DNA of 64,000 bases, from contig CP087212.1 in assembly GCA_020912385.1 (NCBI GenBank), forward strand, positions 806,001-870,000, given 5' to 3'. The DNA is from Neofusicoccum parvum (taxonomy: Eukaryota; Ascomycota; Dothideomycetes; Botryosphaeriales; Botryosphaeriaceae). Shown here one piece after another: positions 1 to 11,147 of this stretch (within the stretch, counting starts at the first letter, position 1; each line of letters begins with the position of its first letter). Below the pieces are notes generated by a model. It was not told where the DNA came from. It was given only the letters and a program-made list of their open reading frames with translations, and searched no databases. Made by a program: the position numbers and the translations under genes.

Positions 1-165
1 CACGGAATCAGAGATTTTTCAAGCAATAAACTCCAATCAACCTGGAATTACGACAATTACTCCAGCAGGCTTCTCCATTCCGCCCATAACGCCAAGAATC
101 TTGGGAATTAAGTTGAAGAGAATAGACCCCACTCAAACATCTCCGTCAAGAAACAGTCGACTGCA
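1..165. other. 3' flank of the NRPS-like gene
   Basis: Short stretch downstream of the stop codon of the minus-strand synthetase gene. No open frame or repeat is visible; it probably holds the 3' untranslated region. Confidence 0.5.
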
Positions 166-3100
166 TCAGACGCCCCTCAACTCCAAGGCTCTGTTCAGTG
201 CCCTCTGGAACACTTCAATGTTCTCCGGCCTGAGAATCGTGAAATGCGTCCCCTCAACGCGGTGATATCGGAGCATTCCTTCCGAGTCTTCCTGGTCAAC
301 ATCGCTCTGCTTGGCTCCCGTCACATGGCTCTTCCACTTGGCCAGCCAATCATGCCGCCATTCCTCATCCGTGCACTTGTACTGTGGTAGCGGCGGCACC
401 CAGAAGATGTCATACTTCGACACGGTTCCGGTTGGAATATACGTGCGAGTGATCTCCTGCATGTTCTTGTTGATGCGCTGCCACGTCTCCACCTTCGGGA
501 CCGTCAGGTCGAGGTTTTCGAGCGTTCCGTCCGGGAAGCGGGCGAAGATAGCAGCCGTGAACTTCTCGTCCGGGATATCATCCATCTCCTCTTCCCACCT
601 GAGCGCCGTCTCCATGTCCAAGAGCTGGAAGAAGTGCAGCAGGTCGATGATGAAGTTCCGCTGCTTCGCGCGGACCTGGATGCGGGTCAAGTCTGCGGGG
701 TTGTCGATTCCGCCACAGAACGCCACCTGCTCACCGGCTGCCTCGAGCCGCTTTCCTAGCTCAAATGCCAGCATGCCGCCAAAGCACAGTCCGAGAAGTA
801 CGTATGGACCTTTTGGTTGATGATTCTTGATGCCTGCGATGTAGGTCTCAAGCATCTCGTCCAGAGTATCGAAGGGCGTCTCGTTCTTGTGGAAACCGCG
901 CACGCGCAGTGCATATATCGGACGGTCCGGGATGTGCTTCAACAAGATTAGCCAGGTCAAAAACTCACCACCTCCAGGATGGCAAAGGATAATCGGCGTC
1001 TTTGAGCCTGTCGACACAAGGGGCACAATCGGATCATATTCAGCGGTGGTGGTTCCCAACGCGAGCAGCATGTTGTCGATGTCGCCGATTGTACGGCAAG
1101 AAAGAAGAGAAGACATCGAGATCGGATCTTCACGATCAAGGATCTTCTCCAGCGAAGATTTGACACGAAGGTATCCCAGGCTGTCGATGTTGAGATCGGC
1201 AAGAGCTATGTCAAGATGGAGCTCCGAGGACTTCAGCCCAGTCTCCTCGCACAGGATGCCTGCCAAAACTTTTTGCAGAGGCGTACTGAGCGCACCTCCT
1301 CGTTGGATGAGGGATTTCGGCGTACGCTCGGGCAACTTGAACTCGTCAAAGTGCCCGGCTTGAAGAGACTTCTTGAGCTTCGCACGCGACAATTTGCCAA
1401 TTGTGGACTTCGGCAACTTTTGCTTCGGCAGAGGGATGACCATCATGGGCCGCTTACGACAGAAGCGGATGGCGGCTTCGTTGATCTGAGCAACAGTATC
1501 GCGAAGCTCAGGCGTGTCCTCTATAGCATCGTTGACTGGATTGAACAGGATGACAATATCCTCGCTATCAGCGTTTGCATCCTCCGCCCAGATGGAGAAC
1601 GAAGCAGTCCAGCTTTTGTTCAGGCCAGAGATGTTTGCCAATTCAATGGCATGCTCCAGCTCGAAGGAAGAATAGTTCTGACCGTTGATGATGAGGACCT
1701 CCTTCGATCGTCCAACAATGCGCAGGTTGCCTTGGTCGTCCAGGATTCCAAGGTCGCCGGTGTCAAACCAGCCGTCGGGCGTCATGCAAGCGCTGGTCGC
1801 CGCTTCGTTGTTGAAATAGCGCTTGAATATGAGTGCACCCCTGACTTGGATCGCACCGGATTCACCTCGCCTCACTTGCTTGCGGCTCTCATCAACTAGC
1901 CGGAGCTCGTGTTGTGGCAGATGCTTCCCAGCGGAAGCGAAGACGTACTTTCGCTTCACGTCATATGTGGGTGATTCGAGGTTGTAGAAGAACGCTGAGC
2001 AAGTCTGCAAGATTATGAGATCAGCGACATCCGGTCAAACGCTTACATGGACCTCTCTAGAGACTTTTCTTACCTCGCTCAGACCATAGCTCGCCTTGAC
2101 ACTACACTTCGGCGCGCCGTACTCCGTCAGGACCTTCTCAGCCGCGGCCAGCGTGGCCGTCTTATTTGCCTCTCCGCCACACATTATAACGCACAACTCG
2201 CTAAAGTCCAACTTCATACGCTTCTTGTCGAAATCATTCATCTCGTTGATTGCACGCGTTGCGGCAGCGATGAAGAAGTTCGGAGCAAAGGTGTACGCGA
2301 TGCGATGGTCACTGAGGACTTTCCAGAACCGGGCTGGACCTCGCACGAAGTCTATTGCCGGGACCATGACTTGATTCGCGCCGGCATACATGGCGTGCAG
2401 ATGGTTCTCACAAAGTGCGGCGCTATGGTCAAAGCCTGCGAGTTACCTGTTAGCGAGCAGTCTACGCAAGCCTCGGTTTGGGTTCGGAAATACTCACTAA
2501 CCCAAGACATGAATGTCTTACTGGGGTCCATATGATGGAAATTACACTTCAGCCTACTGGAGTCCACCAGCTGTGTGTGCGTATATTCAACACCCTTCGC
2601 GAATCCAGTGCTCCCACTGGTAAACAGCACCGTCGCGAGCTCATCCTCGTGGCCAACGGCCTCGTCAATGGTGTCCATTCCGAAGCCTTCCTCAATCTTG
2701 ACCATCGCGATGGTCTGGACAGTCACGGTGTTCATGGAAGCGATTGGCCGAAAGAGTCGACTCAGTTGCTTTGTCGTGAGAATTTTCGGGCCGTTGAAGA
2801 GCTTGTTGACGTTGTCTAGCTCGCCGGCGAGTGTGACTTCGTTGCTGGACAGCGGAGAGAGCAGGGCTGGCACGCCACCCGCCGCAACAGTGGACCAAAA
2901 CCAAACCATGTTGTCGCGATGTGTGTTGAAGTACAGGACCACGCACTTCTGTGGCAGGACAGTCCCATGTGCCCGAAGTTTGGCGGCATTGGCCTTCTGA
3001 CTATCAGCACTGTTGACATTGACTTCGGATATTACCTGTGAGTCCTACCTCTACCTCCCTCAGGAGTTCTGCATACGTCACGAAGTCAGATCTCTGGTCC

Positions 3101-3273
3101 CAGCCCTGATCTTTGAAAGCGATCCCATGGTTAGGCCACAGCCGCGCCGCACGCTGCAGCAGGCCGAGTAGCGTTTTTGGATCCTCGCCTAGTTTCTTCA
3201 CTGCCGCGCTCTTCGTGTCCCAGAGAGTGGGAGCGACATAGGTGTAGAGTAAGTGGACGAAGTGGGAGATCAT
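166..3273 (-). CDS. NRPS-like synthetase, A-T-TE architecture, with Cys nucleophile in the thioesterase
   Basis: Four exons on the minus strand: 3273-3049, 2996-2498, 2435-2074 and 2004-166, giving 974 aa. The adenylation domain covers roughly residues 30-570: A3 core TSGSTGFAKG, A5 YGLSE, A7 DTGDLG, A8 VGRSKEVLIINGQNYSS, A10 lysine region STIGKLS. A carrier domain follows with the phosphopantetheine serine in NIDSLG (about S637). Then comes an alpha/beta-hydrolase thioesterase with oxyanion segment CHPGGGEF, nucleophile motif GLCFGG (Cys, about residue 769, codon at 784-786) and a C-terminal His in GTHF (about 949). There is no condensation or reductase domain. The stretch WVSFDHSAAL followed by HLHAMYAG resembles fungal aryl-alpha-keto-acid synthetases of the atromentin/aspulvinone/microperfuranone group, which activate an aromatic keto acid and dimerise it on the thioesterase. 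The substrate here is inferred, not shown. No tailoring genes adjoin it. Confidence 0.85.
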
Positions 3274-4838
3274 TGTGGTGTAGCAATGGTCGGTTTCGTC
3301 AATACTTGGTAGCCTTTGACCGAGAGGCTCTTCTGTCTGTCCACCAGAACGCAGGACACCTCACAAGGCAAATATACCTGATGCTATCAATTCATCAAGT
3401 GACATACAGAACCCTCCATTTCAAAACATGGCCGCTTCGGAGCCCGACGCCAAGCCGGTGCGGGTATGCCGCGACGGTGCTGCATTCCGTCCAGATCGTC
3501 TCATTTTGGTGGGCTCGCCACCTGCATATTCCTCAAGGCCTAAGAAGAAGCACGTCAATCGGTATTCATATCTGGAACGGTTGCAGCATTCCGTGGTTCT
3601 TGGCAGTCCTCGGCTCGGAATGACAGGGGCCACGATGAAGATGATACACGGCTGCTGCAGCCGACGGCTAGCGCGAAGAAGCCGCCGTTAGACAGACGTG
3701 AACGAACCAGAAAGTGTGGGGCTAAGGCATTTGTCCCAAAAGTTTCAGCACATATCTCAACGGCTGTCGCGTCCGGATGAAGGCCTCCACTCCCCGACGC
3801 AGTTCTAGACGTCGAGAGCATTTTCCGCTCTGCCCTTCGGCTGCAGCACGTTTCTGCACATGCGATGCAGGTATTGCCAAACGCAAGGGATGCCAAACAC
3901 ACACAGAGTTCTGAAGAAAAACAAGCAAGAAGACGTGGCGGGACAGCGCACGATAAGACCAAGGGATGTGTAGTTCTTTGTGTCACCAGTAGCGGAACGC
4001 TGACCGTTGGACAATGTGTAACCAAGCCACAACCGTTTCGTTTCCGGCGTGGTGGTACGCTTGATTCGACGTTCGCGCCTCCACGCTCAACAGCGGCTGT
4101 TGTTATGTAAACCTCCAAGCCGTGGGAAATTTGGTACACAAGCAATTGACGCGGGCATTCTCGCTTTCGGTTCCGGGGTTCACAGAAGATAGCATGCTCT
4201 GCCTAAAACTGTTTAGTGTGATGGCGTAGGGTTTTTGAAAGTTGTGCGATGGAGCGGTGCTGGATGCGGAAGTTGTCGGCAAGAATGACAGGGTGCTTCT
4301 TGGTCCCATACGGACCTCGACAGTATTTGCGTTTCTTCTGATTGTTCACGAAGAAGGGAAAGGGAACCGGGAGAGAAAGTCACCGAGCCTCGGAATTGTG
4401 GTCCGATTCTTGGTCTTATCAGGTTTCAGATGCGGCAGCTCGTGATCTGCGTTCAAAGCACGCCTCATCGGGCACCGAAAGGAAAGCGGTGGCCATAGAA
4501 GAGGGCGCCAATACTGACTGAAACAGCATAACAGGGCGTAATGTGTCCCGCCTATATGTCATCGCCGCTTTGGCCTGCCAGGTTCTGATTCGGTGTTTTC
4601 GCCGGTTGGGCTCTACGATTTATGCCTGAAACAGGAACTGCGGAAGCTTGTTTTCGCCACCCCCGCAGACAAGCTTCCTATGTCTATCATAACCGCATGA
4701 AAACCTGTTAAAACAGCTCTTTATCGCTAGTTGGGCTTGGTCAGTGCTTTCAAATCTTCTTGCTTCTTCAATCCATTTCCCTCATCGACTGTCGAATTTC
4801 ATCACGTGCGAACAGCTATCTTTGATAGAACTTCGAAC
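3274..4838. other. Intergenic, 1.6 kb, no gene seen
   Basis: Divergent interval between the synthetase and the orphan gene on the plus strand. The open frames here are short, lack splice partners and have no protein-like composition. It should hold both promoters. No repeat or RNA gene was recognised. Confidence 0.6.
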
Positions 4839-6135
4839 ATGTCTTTCAAGTTGCCCAAAAGAAAGAGATACTCGCAAGAGCTCAGAGACTCATTCTGCCT
4901 CTGCGAAACAGCTTCTCGGACCAGGCCATGTCTAGTCTGCTCGTTCTCGTTTAAACCCAACTGGACACAGCTCGACCTTGACATGTTTCCCACCAGGCAG
5001 ATCAGGTTACTCCTCCCGGATATAATGACATACGTCAGAGACAATGCTTTCTTTGGGGTATCAGTCTTTGAGCCAGAAGACATTGCATGGCTCGGCACAG
5101 TGGAAGCCGGGGGAGATGGCGGTAATCCTCGTGTCAGTATTTCCCTCGGAAAAATGGAAACTGTACCAAGAAGCTGACAATTGACAGCAATCACTCGACA
5201 TTTGGCGCTTTTTCAACCATCTACAAGTCTACTGCTGGGTCAAGACGTACCCCTTTTGGTTCGACGACGAGCAGTGGATGATGCGGATCGACTTCTTCGG
5301 CGGCACTGGATGGGCTGACTCCTTCCTCGTCATCACCTGCAGAGACAAACCTGGTCGCTTCGCCAACCTCAGGTTCTTCGAATTTCGCAGCTTCTGTCGG
5401 ATGGACGAGCTTCCCACCGTTGCTGACGAAGCGCGGGAGGGTCGGTCGAGGTTTAGAGGACTTGTTCGGCGAGATATCAAGAACGACCGGCCAGCGCAGG
5501 CGGATTTCGTTGGCTACGTCCGGCAGCCGAGCATCAGTCGGCCGAGTATCAGTCAGGCGAGCAAGTCTTTCACAAGCAAATCATTCGACTCTCGTAGCCA
5601 GCCGAAGACGATTCCGAGGAGATGGGAAGATATCCCAAAAGCGACGAGACGAACCAGGACCGCTCCAGTCGGCAAAGCAGGCAAAAGAGGCTCCATTGTA
5701 TCCATATCGAAGTCTAGAAGGAGGTCTTCCGTTGTAGCAGATCTGCAGGGCGCACGCTGGGCTGAGGCCGTATTGTTGGATGCCGATTCGGATGATGAAG
5801 ACAGTGGGAATCGATATATGAAACCAGAGTCCCGAACTCCCACTGCAAAAAAGGAGGTGAGGATACCTGTCAAGTCAAAGAGTCAGATCACTCGACGTGG
5901 TACGAGCGTCGGACAACAGCGGTGGGAAGCCAAAGCGCAAGAAGGTGGAGAAAAACGCGCTCTCAGGTTGCTGGAGAAAGAGCTGGCGGAGGAGAAACGC
6001 AAGAACCAGATATTGGAAGCTTCCAATTGCGCCTTGTTTTCGAAGATTGTGGAGCTACACGAGAAGCTTGACGATGTCGGCACGAAAAAGCGCAGGAGAA
6101 GGGAAGAGGAGCTGGGAAAGCTGACTTACTGGTGA
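4839..6135 (+). CDS. Hypothetical protein with C-terminal coiled coil
   Basis: Two exons (4839-5132, 5188-6135) joined by a 55-nt intron with donor GTCAGT, branch GCTGAC and acceptor CAG; 413 aa. I do not recognise the family. The N-terminal half is globular, rich in aromatic residues and cysteine (CLCETASRTRPCLVC, then VYCWVKTYPFWFDDEQW). The middle is basic and Ser/Arg rich, and the C-terminus is a charged helix with heptad character (about residues 350-405). The start is the ATG before SFKLPKRKRY, the first in frame after a T-rich leader. The stop at 6133-6135 overlaps a perfect donor (GTGAGT, 6132), so the true 3' end could involve one more intron and differ from this model. Confidence 0.6.
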
Positions 6136-6584
6136 GTTTCCCGGCGTGGAGACCAGATGCGTTATTCTGAATGTCTTCTCGTACCGTGTTTCCCTCGAAA
6201 CCGTGCCTTGACGAAGGGATCTGGTTCGTAGGTGAGGCGGCGGTGGGGAGCCAAACAGCAGGACGGTAGCTACCTGTGTTACTGCGCTTCGGATGAGCCG
6301 CGCTGCGTTGCGCCGGTGATTCGAGGCCTAGTGCACTCAAAGAGCTTGTCTTCAAGAAAGGAGGGGCGATCGCCGCGGTCTTCAACGAAGGAGGAAGGGG
6401 CGAGAGCGTCACTTGAAAGTGAGCGACCGCGCCCTCTGCCAAGACCTCTGTTGATATCCATCTTCACTTTTGCATTCGACCCTCGCAGCTTCAACCACTC
6501 TCTTTTGTCCGCTCCTTGCCATCCGATCAGGCCACCGGCCTTCAATCGCTCCTCATTCGCTCCGCATCCGTTGCTCCACTATTC
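6136..6584. other. Intergenic or possible extra 3' exon
   Basis: Between two tandem orphan genes. An open frame runs from about 6239 (after a possible intron starting at 6132) and could extend the upstream gene. Otherwise this is the 3' flank plus the promoter of the next gene, with C/T-rich tracts near 6480-6570. Confidence 0.4.
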
Positions 6585-7673
6585 ATGATCAAGATGGTTC
6601 CCGCTTGGTGCCTTGCCGCTCCGAACGACGAGGTCGCGAACGAGCTACGCACCGCCTGCGCCGCCTTTCTAAAGGAGGCCACCAAGTTCGAGTGTATCCC
6701 GCCTGAGGGGAAGTTCCCGGAAGACATGACCAACTTGAGCGTCTACAAGTGTCTTGTCAACCGCCCCACCTGCGTACGCCCCATCATCCAACTGAGAAGT
6801 CGTCCAAGAACGTCTAATGACAAGAAGCGCGAGCAGGGTATCAACACAATCATCAACTACGACTGGTACAAGGCCGTTCCGGCGTGGATGAACGATTCGT
6901 TCTGGACCGTCCGTGTCGACCACTTCGTCCCGTCTCTGTAAGTTCACTCCATCCTGACAACTATCACGAAGCCCCACCGACTACTTCTTTGAAGGCCGGA
7001 TACAGCTTTCAGGAGCGACCTCCGCTTCGCCGTTCTGAAAAGCTTGTTAATTTCGGAGCATAGCGAGGAGCATAAGCCCATCACCTTCTTTTCCACCAAG
7101 ACCGCGCTCCCTGGTGGCATGTACATCTACCACCGCTTCACCTTTGACGGCGGCGCCATCGCTAAGCGCTCTCTCCTCGGCTTCCTCGATCCCCTTGCCA
7201 CTTCCGACATCAACGCTACGCGTCCTGTCATGTCTGACGCCTTCCTGCCCTCGCCAGAGGCTACGGCCGATAAGGAGGAGGTGGCGGCCAACGGCATGCT
7301 CTACGACCAGCTCCCTGCCATTCAGGGATTGAATATCTCAAGCAAGCGCGACCGCATCTCGCCGTTCGGCGAGTTCCCCGACAACAAGCGCATCAAGACC
7401 GATGGCCCGCAGGATGACCCGTTCGTCGGCCCCGGCGGCACCATTCCTCGCAACCTGGTGAGCCAGCAGCAGATCGGAAATAGCATCAGCCACGACGAAG
7501 CAGCCATCGTGAGCTTCAAGGCCCAACTTGATGGCTTGCGCGCTCGGCTTAAGTCCGCCCAGGAGATCCTCAAGGAGCAGCAGAACACCATTGACTCCCA
7601 GAACGCGGTCATCGATGAACTGAGGGCTCGGACTGCGACTCCCAGGAGGTTTGGCAAGCACCCTTCGGCTTAA
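6585..7673 (+). CDS. Hypothetical protein with C-terminal coiled coil
   Basis: Two exons (6585-6937, 7013-7673) with a 75-nt intron (GTAAGT donor, TTTCAG acceptor); 337 aa. The acceptor six bases upstream (TACAG, 7005) is out of phase, so 7012 is the one that keeps the frame. No known family is recognised. The N-terminal about 170 residues look folded (MVPAWCLAAPNDEVANELRT, later WYKAVPAWMNDSFWTVRVDHF). The middle is disordered with a basic KRDR/KRIK segment that could be a nuclear signal. Residues about 285-325 form a predicted coiled coil (AQLDGLRARLKSAQEILKEQ). Start chosen at the ATG of MIKMVPAW; a second ATG lies three codons downstream. Confidence 0.65.
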
Positions 7674-9002
7674 GCAAACTACTGCAATGTCAGGATTATC
7701 GGAAGTGCGACATATCCTGGAAGAATGGTTCTTAATCTTGGTTAACCTGAAGCCGAACTTTGTCAATGACAATCTGGCCGAAATGGCTATCTTCGGATTG
7801 GGTAGATTCATGAGGTTAGGTAGTCTAATCCAAAATTTGACTACTTATATGATTCTTGCTTATGTGTTCCTGTGTCTCACCTGGGTTGCAGATGCAGTAC
7901 ATGCGAATCTACTCACCGAAGAAGAGCTGGTATTATTGCTGTTGACCGGGGACGAGCACGGATACTACCGCATCAAGCGGAAGAGTTTCGTATGTACAGT
8001 TCACTGTAAAGTGGATGGCAATACAGCTTACTATGCGCTCTAGGTTGCTATTGAGCATGAGGAGGCGGTCCGCCCGGGCCAATGGTCAATGTCCCTCCCG
8101 TTGACCACTTTGGGTGGATAGCGAGGCTAGATCGGTTCGTCTTCAAAGATAGCATTGACTTGTGTGTGTGTACCATTACAGTCACGCTTTTAGCAACCAA
8201 CTCTTTTTAAAGCTCCTCTCCAGCCGCCGGTCCTAGCGCTTCGAGAAGTCTAAACTCAGCAGCATACTCACTTTGTAAGATCTGCCGCAGCCGAAGGCCT
8301 TCGACTTCTTCAACAACACCTTCAGTTCGTTCGAGAAGAGGAGGTGCTCATTCTTAGTTTAAACTTGTGGCGCTCATTGACCTCCGCCTTTGCGGCCACT
8401 TGTCGTCTCCATTATTGGCCTGCAGGCTAGACTATGAATAGAGGATACAGTATGTCTGTTTGCGAATAAGATTGAAGCATTCTGGTGGATTCAGTAACAG
8501 AATCCCCTCTCAACCCATGATGCGAGGCCGGGCCACCCATACGCATGAAGATTGTAATTCTCCGGGTGACGGGGGGACGAGGACAAGATGCGGCACGGGT
8601 GGGGGAGGGGAGAGGGCGTGCTAGCGCGGGGCAGGTGATTGGATGGCGGGCCGACGTCGGATTTGTTCCCAAGAGGGTTCGCGATGTCTCTCTGACCTCA
8701 TGCGCAACTCCTCAACTCGCCTTCGACCGAACCTGCCGCGCGTGTGAGGTCCCGACCCCCTGCTCGCTCTGCCAAAGAAACCGCGCGCGTTCACGAGCCC
8801 CTCTCGCCCGCGCCGCAATCCAGCATGAGAGTCGGCCCGCGCGCCGCTTGAGCCTGTAGCGTCGTGGCTGCCTGGCAACCTCCGCTCCTCGAGACCACGG
8901 AGGCGACTCCAGACGCTTCTGCTGCTCACCCTCCAGCCTCCAGTCTGCACACGCCCGCCGCCGTGTTTGTGACAAAGCTGCACCCTGCAAGACACCGCCG
9001 CC
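7674..9002. other. Intergenic, 1.3 kb; weak palindromic-element trace near 8470
   Basis: No convincing gene. The frame at 7651-8043 begins inside the preceding coding end and has no splice support. Around 8471-8535 the sequence reads TTGAAGCATTCTG followed about 45 nt later by CAACCCATGATGCG, which resembles both arms of the dispersed element described elsewhere, but in decayed form. The last 400 nt are pyrimidine-rich promoter and leader for the phosphatase-like gene. Confidence 0.45.
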
Positions 9003-9989
9003 ATGATGACGACCACTGAGGAGGTCGCGCTGTCCGACACCAGCCGCTCCTTTAGACGCGCCAGCAACAACGAGTACGCCTTCCGCGTTCCCACCCCGCC
9101 GCGCATCATCATCCCGCCGCCCGCTGTAAATAGCCAGGAGTCAGCCAATGGCCTTCGCGTGACATCTGTCTCCACCATCGACGGTCGCGGCCCGGACTTA
9201 GCCTTCCTCGCCAGCATCAATGGCGGCGAGCTCATCACACAGAACGCCGGCTTGGAGTGGACCTACGAGAAGCGCCGCGACGCTCAGATGGTGACGCCTT
9301 ATCTGTACCTGGGTAAGCTCCCCGCCTGCCATGCCTGGCCGCGCGACTGACCCTGCCTAGGTCCGCACAGCGCTGCTAAGAATCGGGACTTCCTTAACAA
9401 GACGAACATAACCATGTTGCTCGCCGTGAAGCAGGCTGGCATGCCCGTGAATGCCGCCGCCCGCATCGCCAACGAAATGGGCATCGCTTTCCACACCGTC
9501 GACATCCGCACCCCGCAGGACCTGATCTCCTCATTTCCCCGAGCGTCCGACTTGATCAACGACCACCTCTCCACCGTCAACGACCGCGCACAAGCCGGCG
9601 AATGCGACTTACAACACGGAAAGGTCCTCATATTCTGCGAATCGGGTAACGAGAAATCGGCTGCCGTTGTGGTGGCGTGGATTATGGAAATGCTCAACCT
9701 GGACTTCCTTAGGGCCATGCAATTTGTCCAAGGCCAACGCTTCTGCGTCAATTTTGACGACCACCTGAAGACTGTGTTGCAATCATACGGCGATATCCTC
9801 TCCGCAAGACGTCTGGTTGCTCTCGATGGCGCGCGTCGCCCTTCCCAACACTCACAACCCGCCCAGAGCAGCTCGAAGCGTAGCTTAGATACGACTTACG
9901 ATGAGGATATGGAGCTCGACACCGTAATGGACGCCGACATTCTGCGATTCGAGGGTCGGACGCATGTGCCCTTCGAGAGCATTGATTGA
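9003..9989 (+). CDS. Dual-specificity-phosphatase-fold protein, probable pseudophosphatase
   Basis: Two exons (9003-9312, 9361-9989) with a 48-nt intron; 312 aa. The C-terminal part has the DSP fold signature: YLGPHSAAKNRDFL entry strand, HTVDIRTP, then the P-loop FCESGNEKSAAVVVAWIM (Cys at residue 196) and the helix after it. Active DSPs have HCxxGxxR; here the His is Phe and the invariant Arg is Lys (residue 202, codon aaa). Cys, Gly and the following Ser are kept, so phosphate binding may persist with poor catalysis, as in STYX-type pseudophosphatases. The N-terminal 90 residues are Pro/Ser rich and probably disordered. The C-terminal tail is acidic (YDEDMELDTVMDAD). A role as phosphopeptide binder is inferred. 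Confidence 0.75.
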
Positions 9990-11147
9990 AACAACTTCGT
10001 TTTGTGCCTGCAAAGACGTTAACAACAACTTCGCCAATGGCAAGCGGCGTTTGCTTTCAAACTCATTAGCCAGCAGCATTTGCACAACGAATTGGCTCCG
10101 CGCGTACACCCGGGCCGGGTTGATCTATGCTATCAGTGGTAAAGCTTTTTGTACGTTGTAGCTTGTTACACAGTACAGCGTACATACTGACCTCTGCTTC
10201 GTCCAAGTACAGAATCGATGATAGGAATCGGGAATAAGGGCGATGAAATTATACCCGGGGGCATCTGTGCACTACACATTCATGGCGCAATTCTGTTTGT
10301 GATTAGCGAAATATCAATGAGAGACGTCTGCCGCCATATTCACCTTGCGTCTTTCGTGCTGTTACTCAGTGGATTTTTGGTAGTATCACTGGATTCCCTG
10401 GGGAGCGCTTTGTACCTAGATCGTTTCTAATCCTCCTGATACTTGAAGGTTCGTGCTAACAAGGCAGTACGGTTGCTCCGACACATCCAACCAAAGAGCA
10501 GCGAGGCTTCCATTTCTGGAAACTTCAGCTACAGAGCAGCAACAGGGAGCTCCAGAATCCACCGACAAACAGAGGAGATCCACGCTCATGGACGCTTGAA
10601 GCATTTATGTGGATGCGAAAGTATTGCAAGTGGCGCGCCATTTTTATCTGGGCGAAGACTTCAACTCCCCATAAGCGTGTCCCGCGGTGAACGTGAGCGC
10701 CAGTCAGAGGTAAAGGCAAGTGTGCCAGGTTTAAAAGATACCTTCTCCATAACAAGTTCAAGTCAAACCGTAAACCCCGGCCTTGACAGGTCCTAAACAC
10801 ATTATCAGCCTTGGTCGCTTCACCTTCAACCTCACCTGTTAAACACGCTACGGCCGTGCCTCCGACTTGGCTCAAACACTGCGACGATTACGAACCCCCA
10901 ACACACAAGAGAAACCTGCCCTACTTGTCACGCATCGACAATCACTACTTCAATACGACTTCTGACTGTCGGTCTCGTCAAAGATTTCTTGAACTATCTC
11001 GCCATACCGGATCGTCACTTTCCGACATCGTCCAACACCACTGGTCAACATCTTCGTTCCCGACGCCATCACAACCAGCTCGACCACGCGCGATCCGAAT
11101 AGCCATTGACTTAGGAACGCTTGAAGCATACGGGAAAAGATCTGACA
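9990..11147. other. Intergenic, 1.2 kb
   Basis: Holds the phosphatase 3' flank and the leader of the next gene. The frame at 10811-11206 is in another phase from the downstream gene and has no recognisable sequence. A segment near 10596-10640 carries CTTGAAGCATTTATG and GAAAGTATTGCAA, words also found in the dispersed palindromic element but in the wrong order. Confidence 0.45.

Noticed and set aside
3555..4145. 196-aa minus-strand frame upstream of the synthetase
   Set aside because: Cys/Ser-rich random composition, no homologue recognised, no splice partner.
10596..10640. Element-like words CTTGAAGCATTT and GAAAGTATTGCAA
   Set aside because: Order of the words does not match the element and no partner arm is present.
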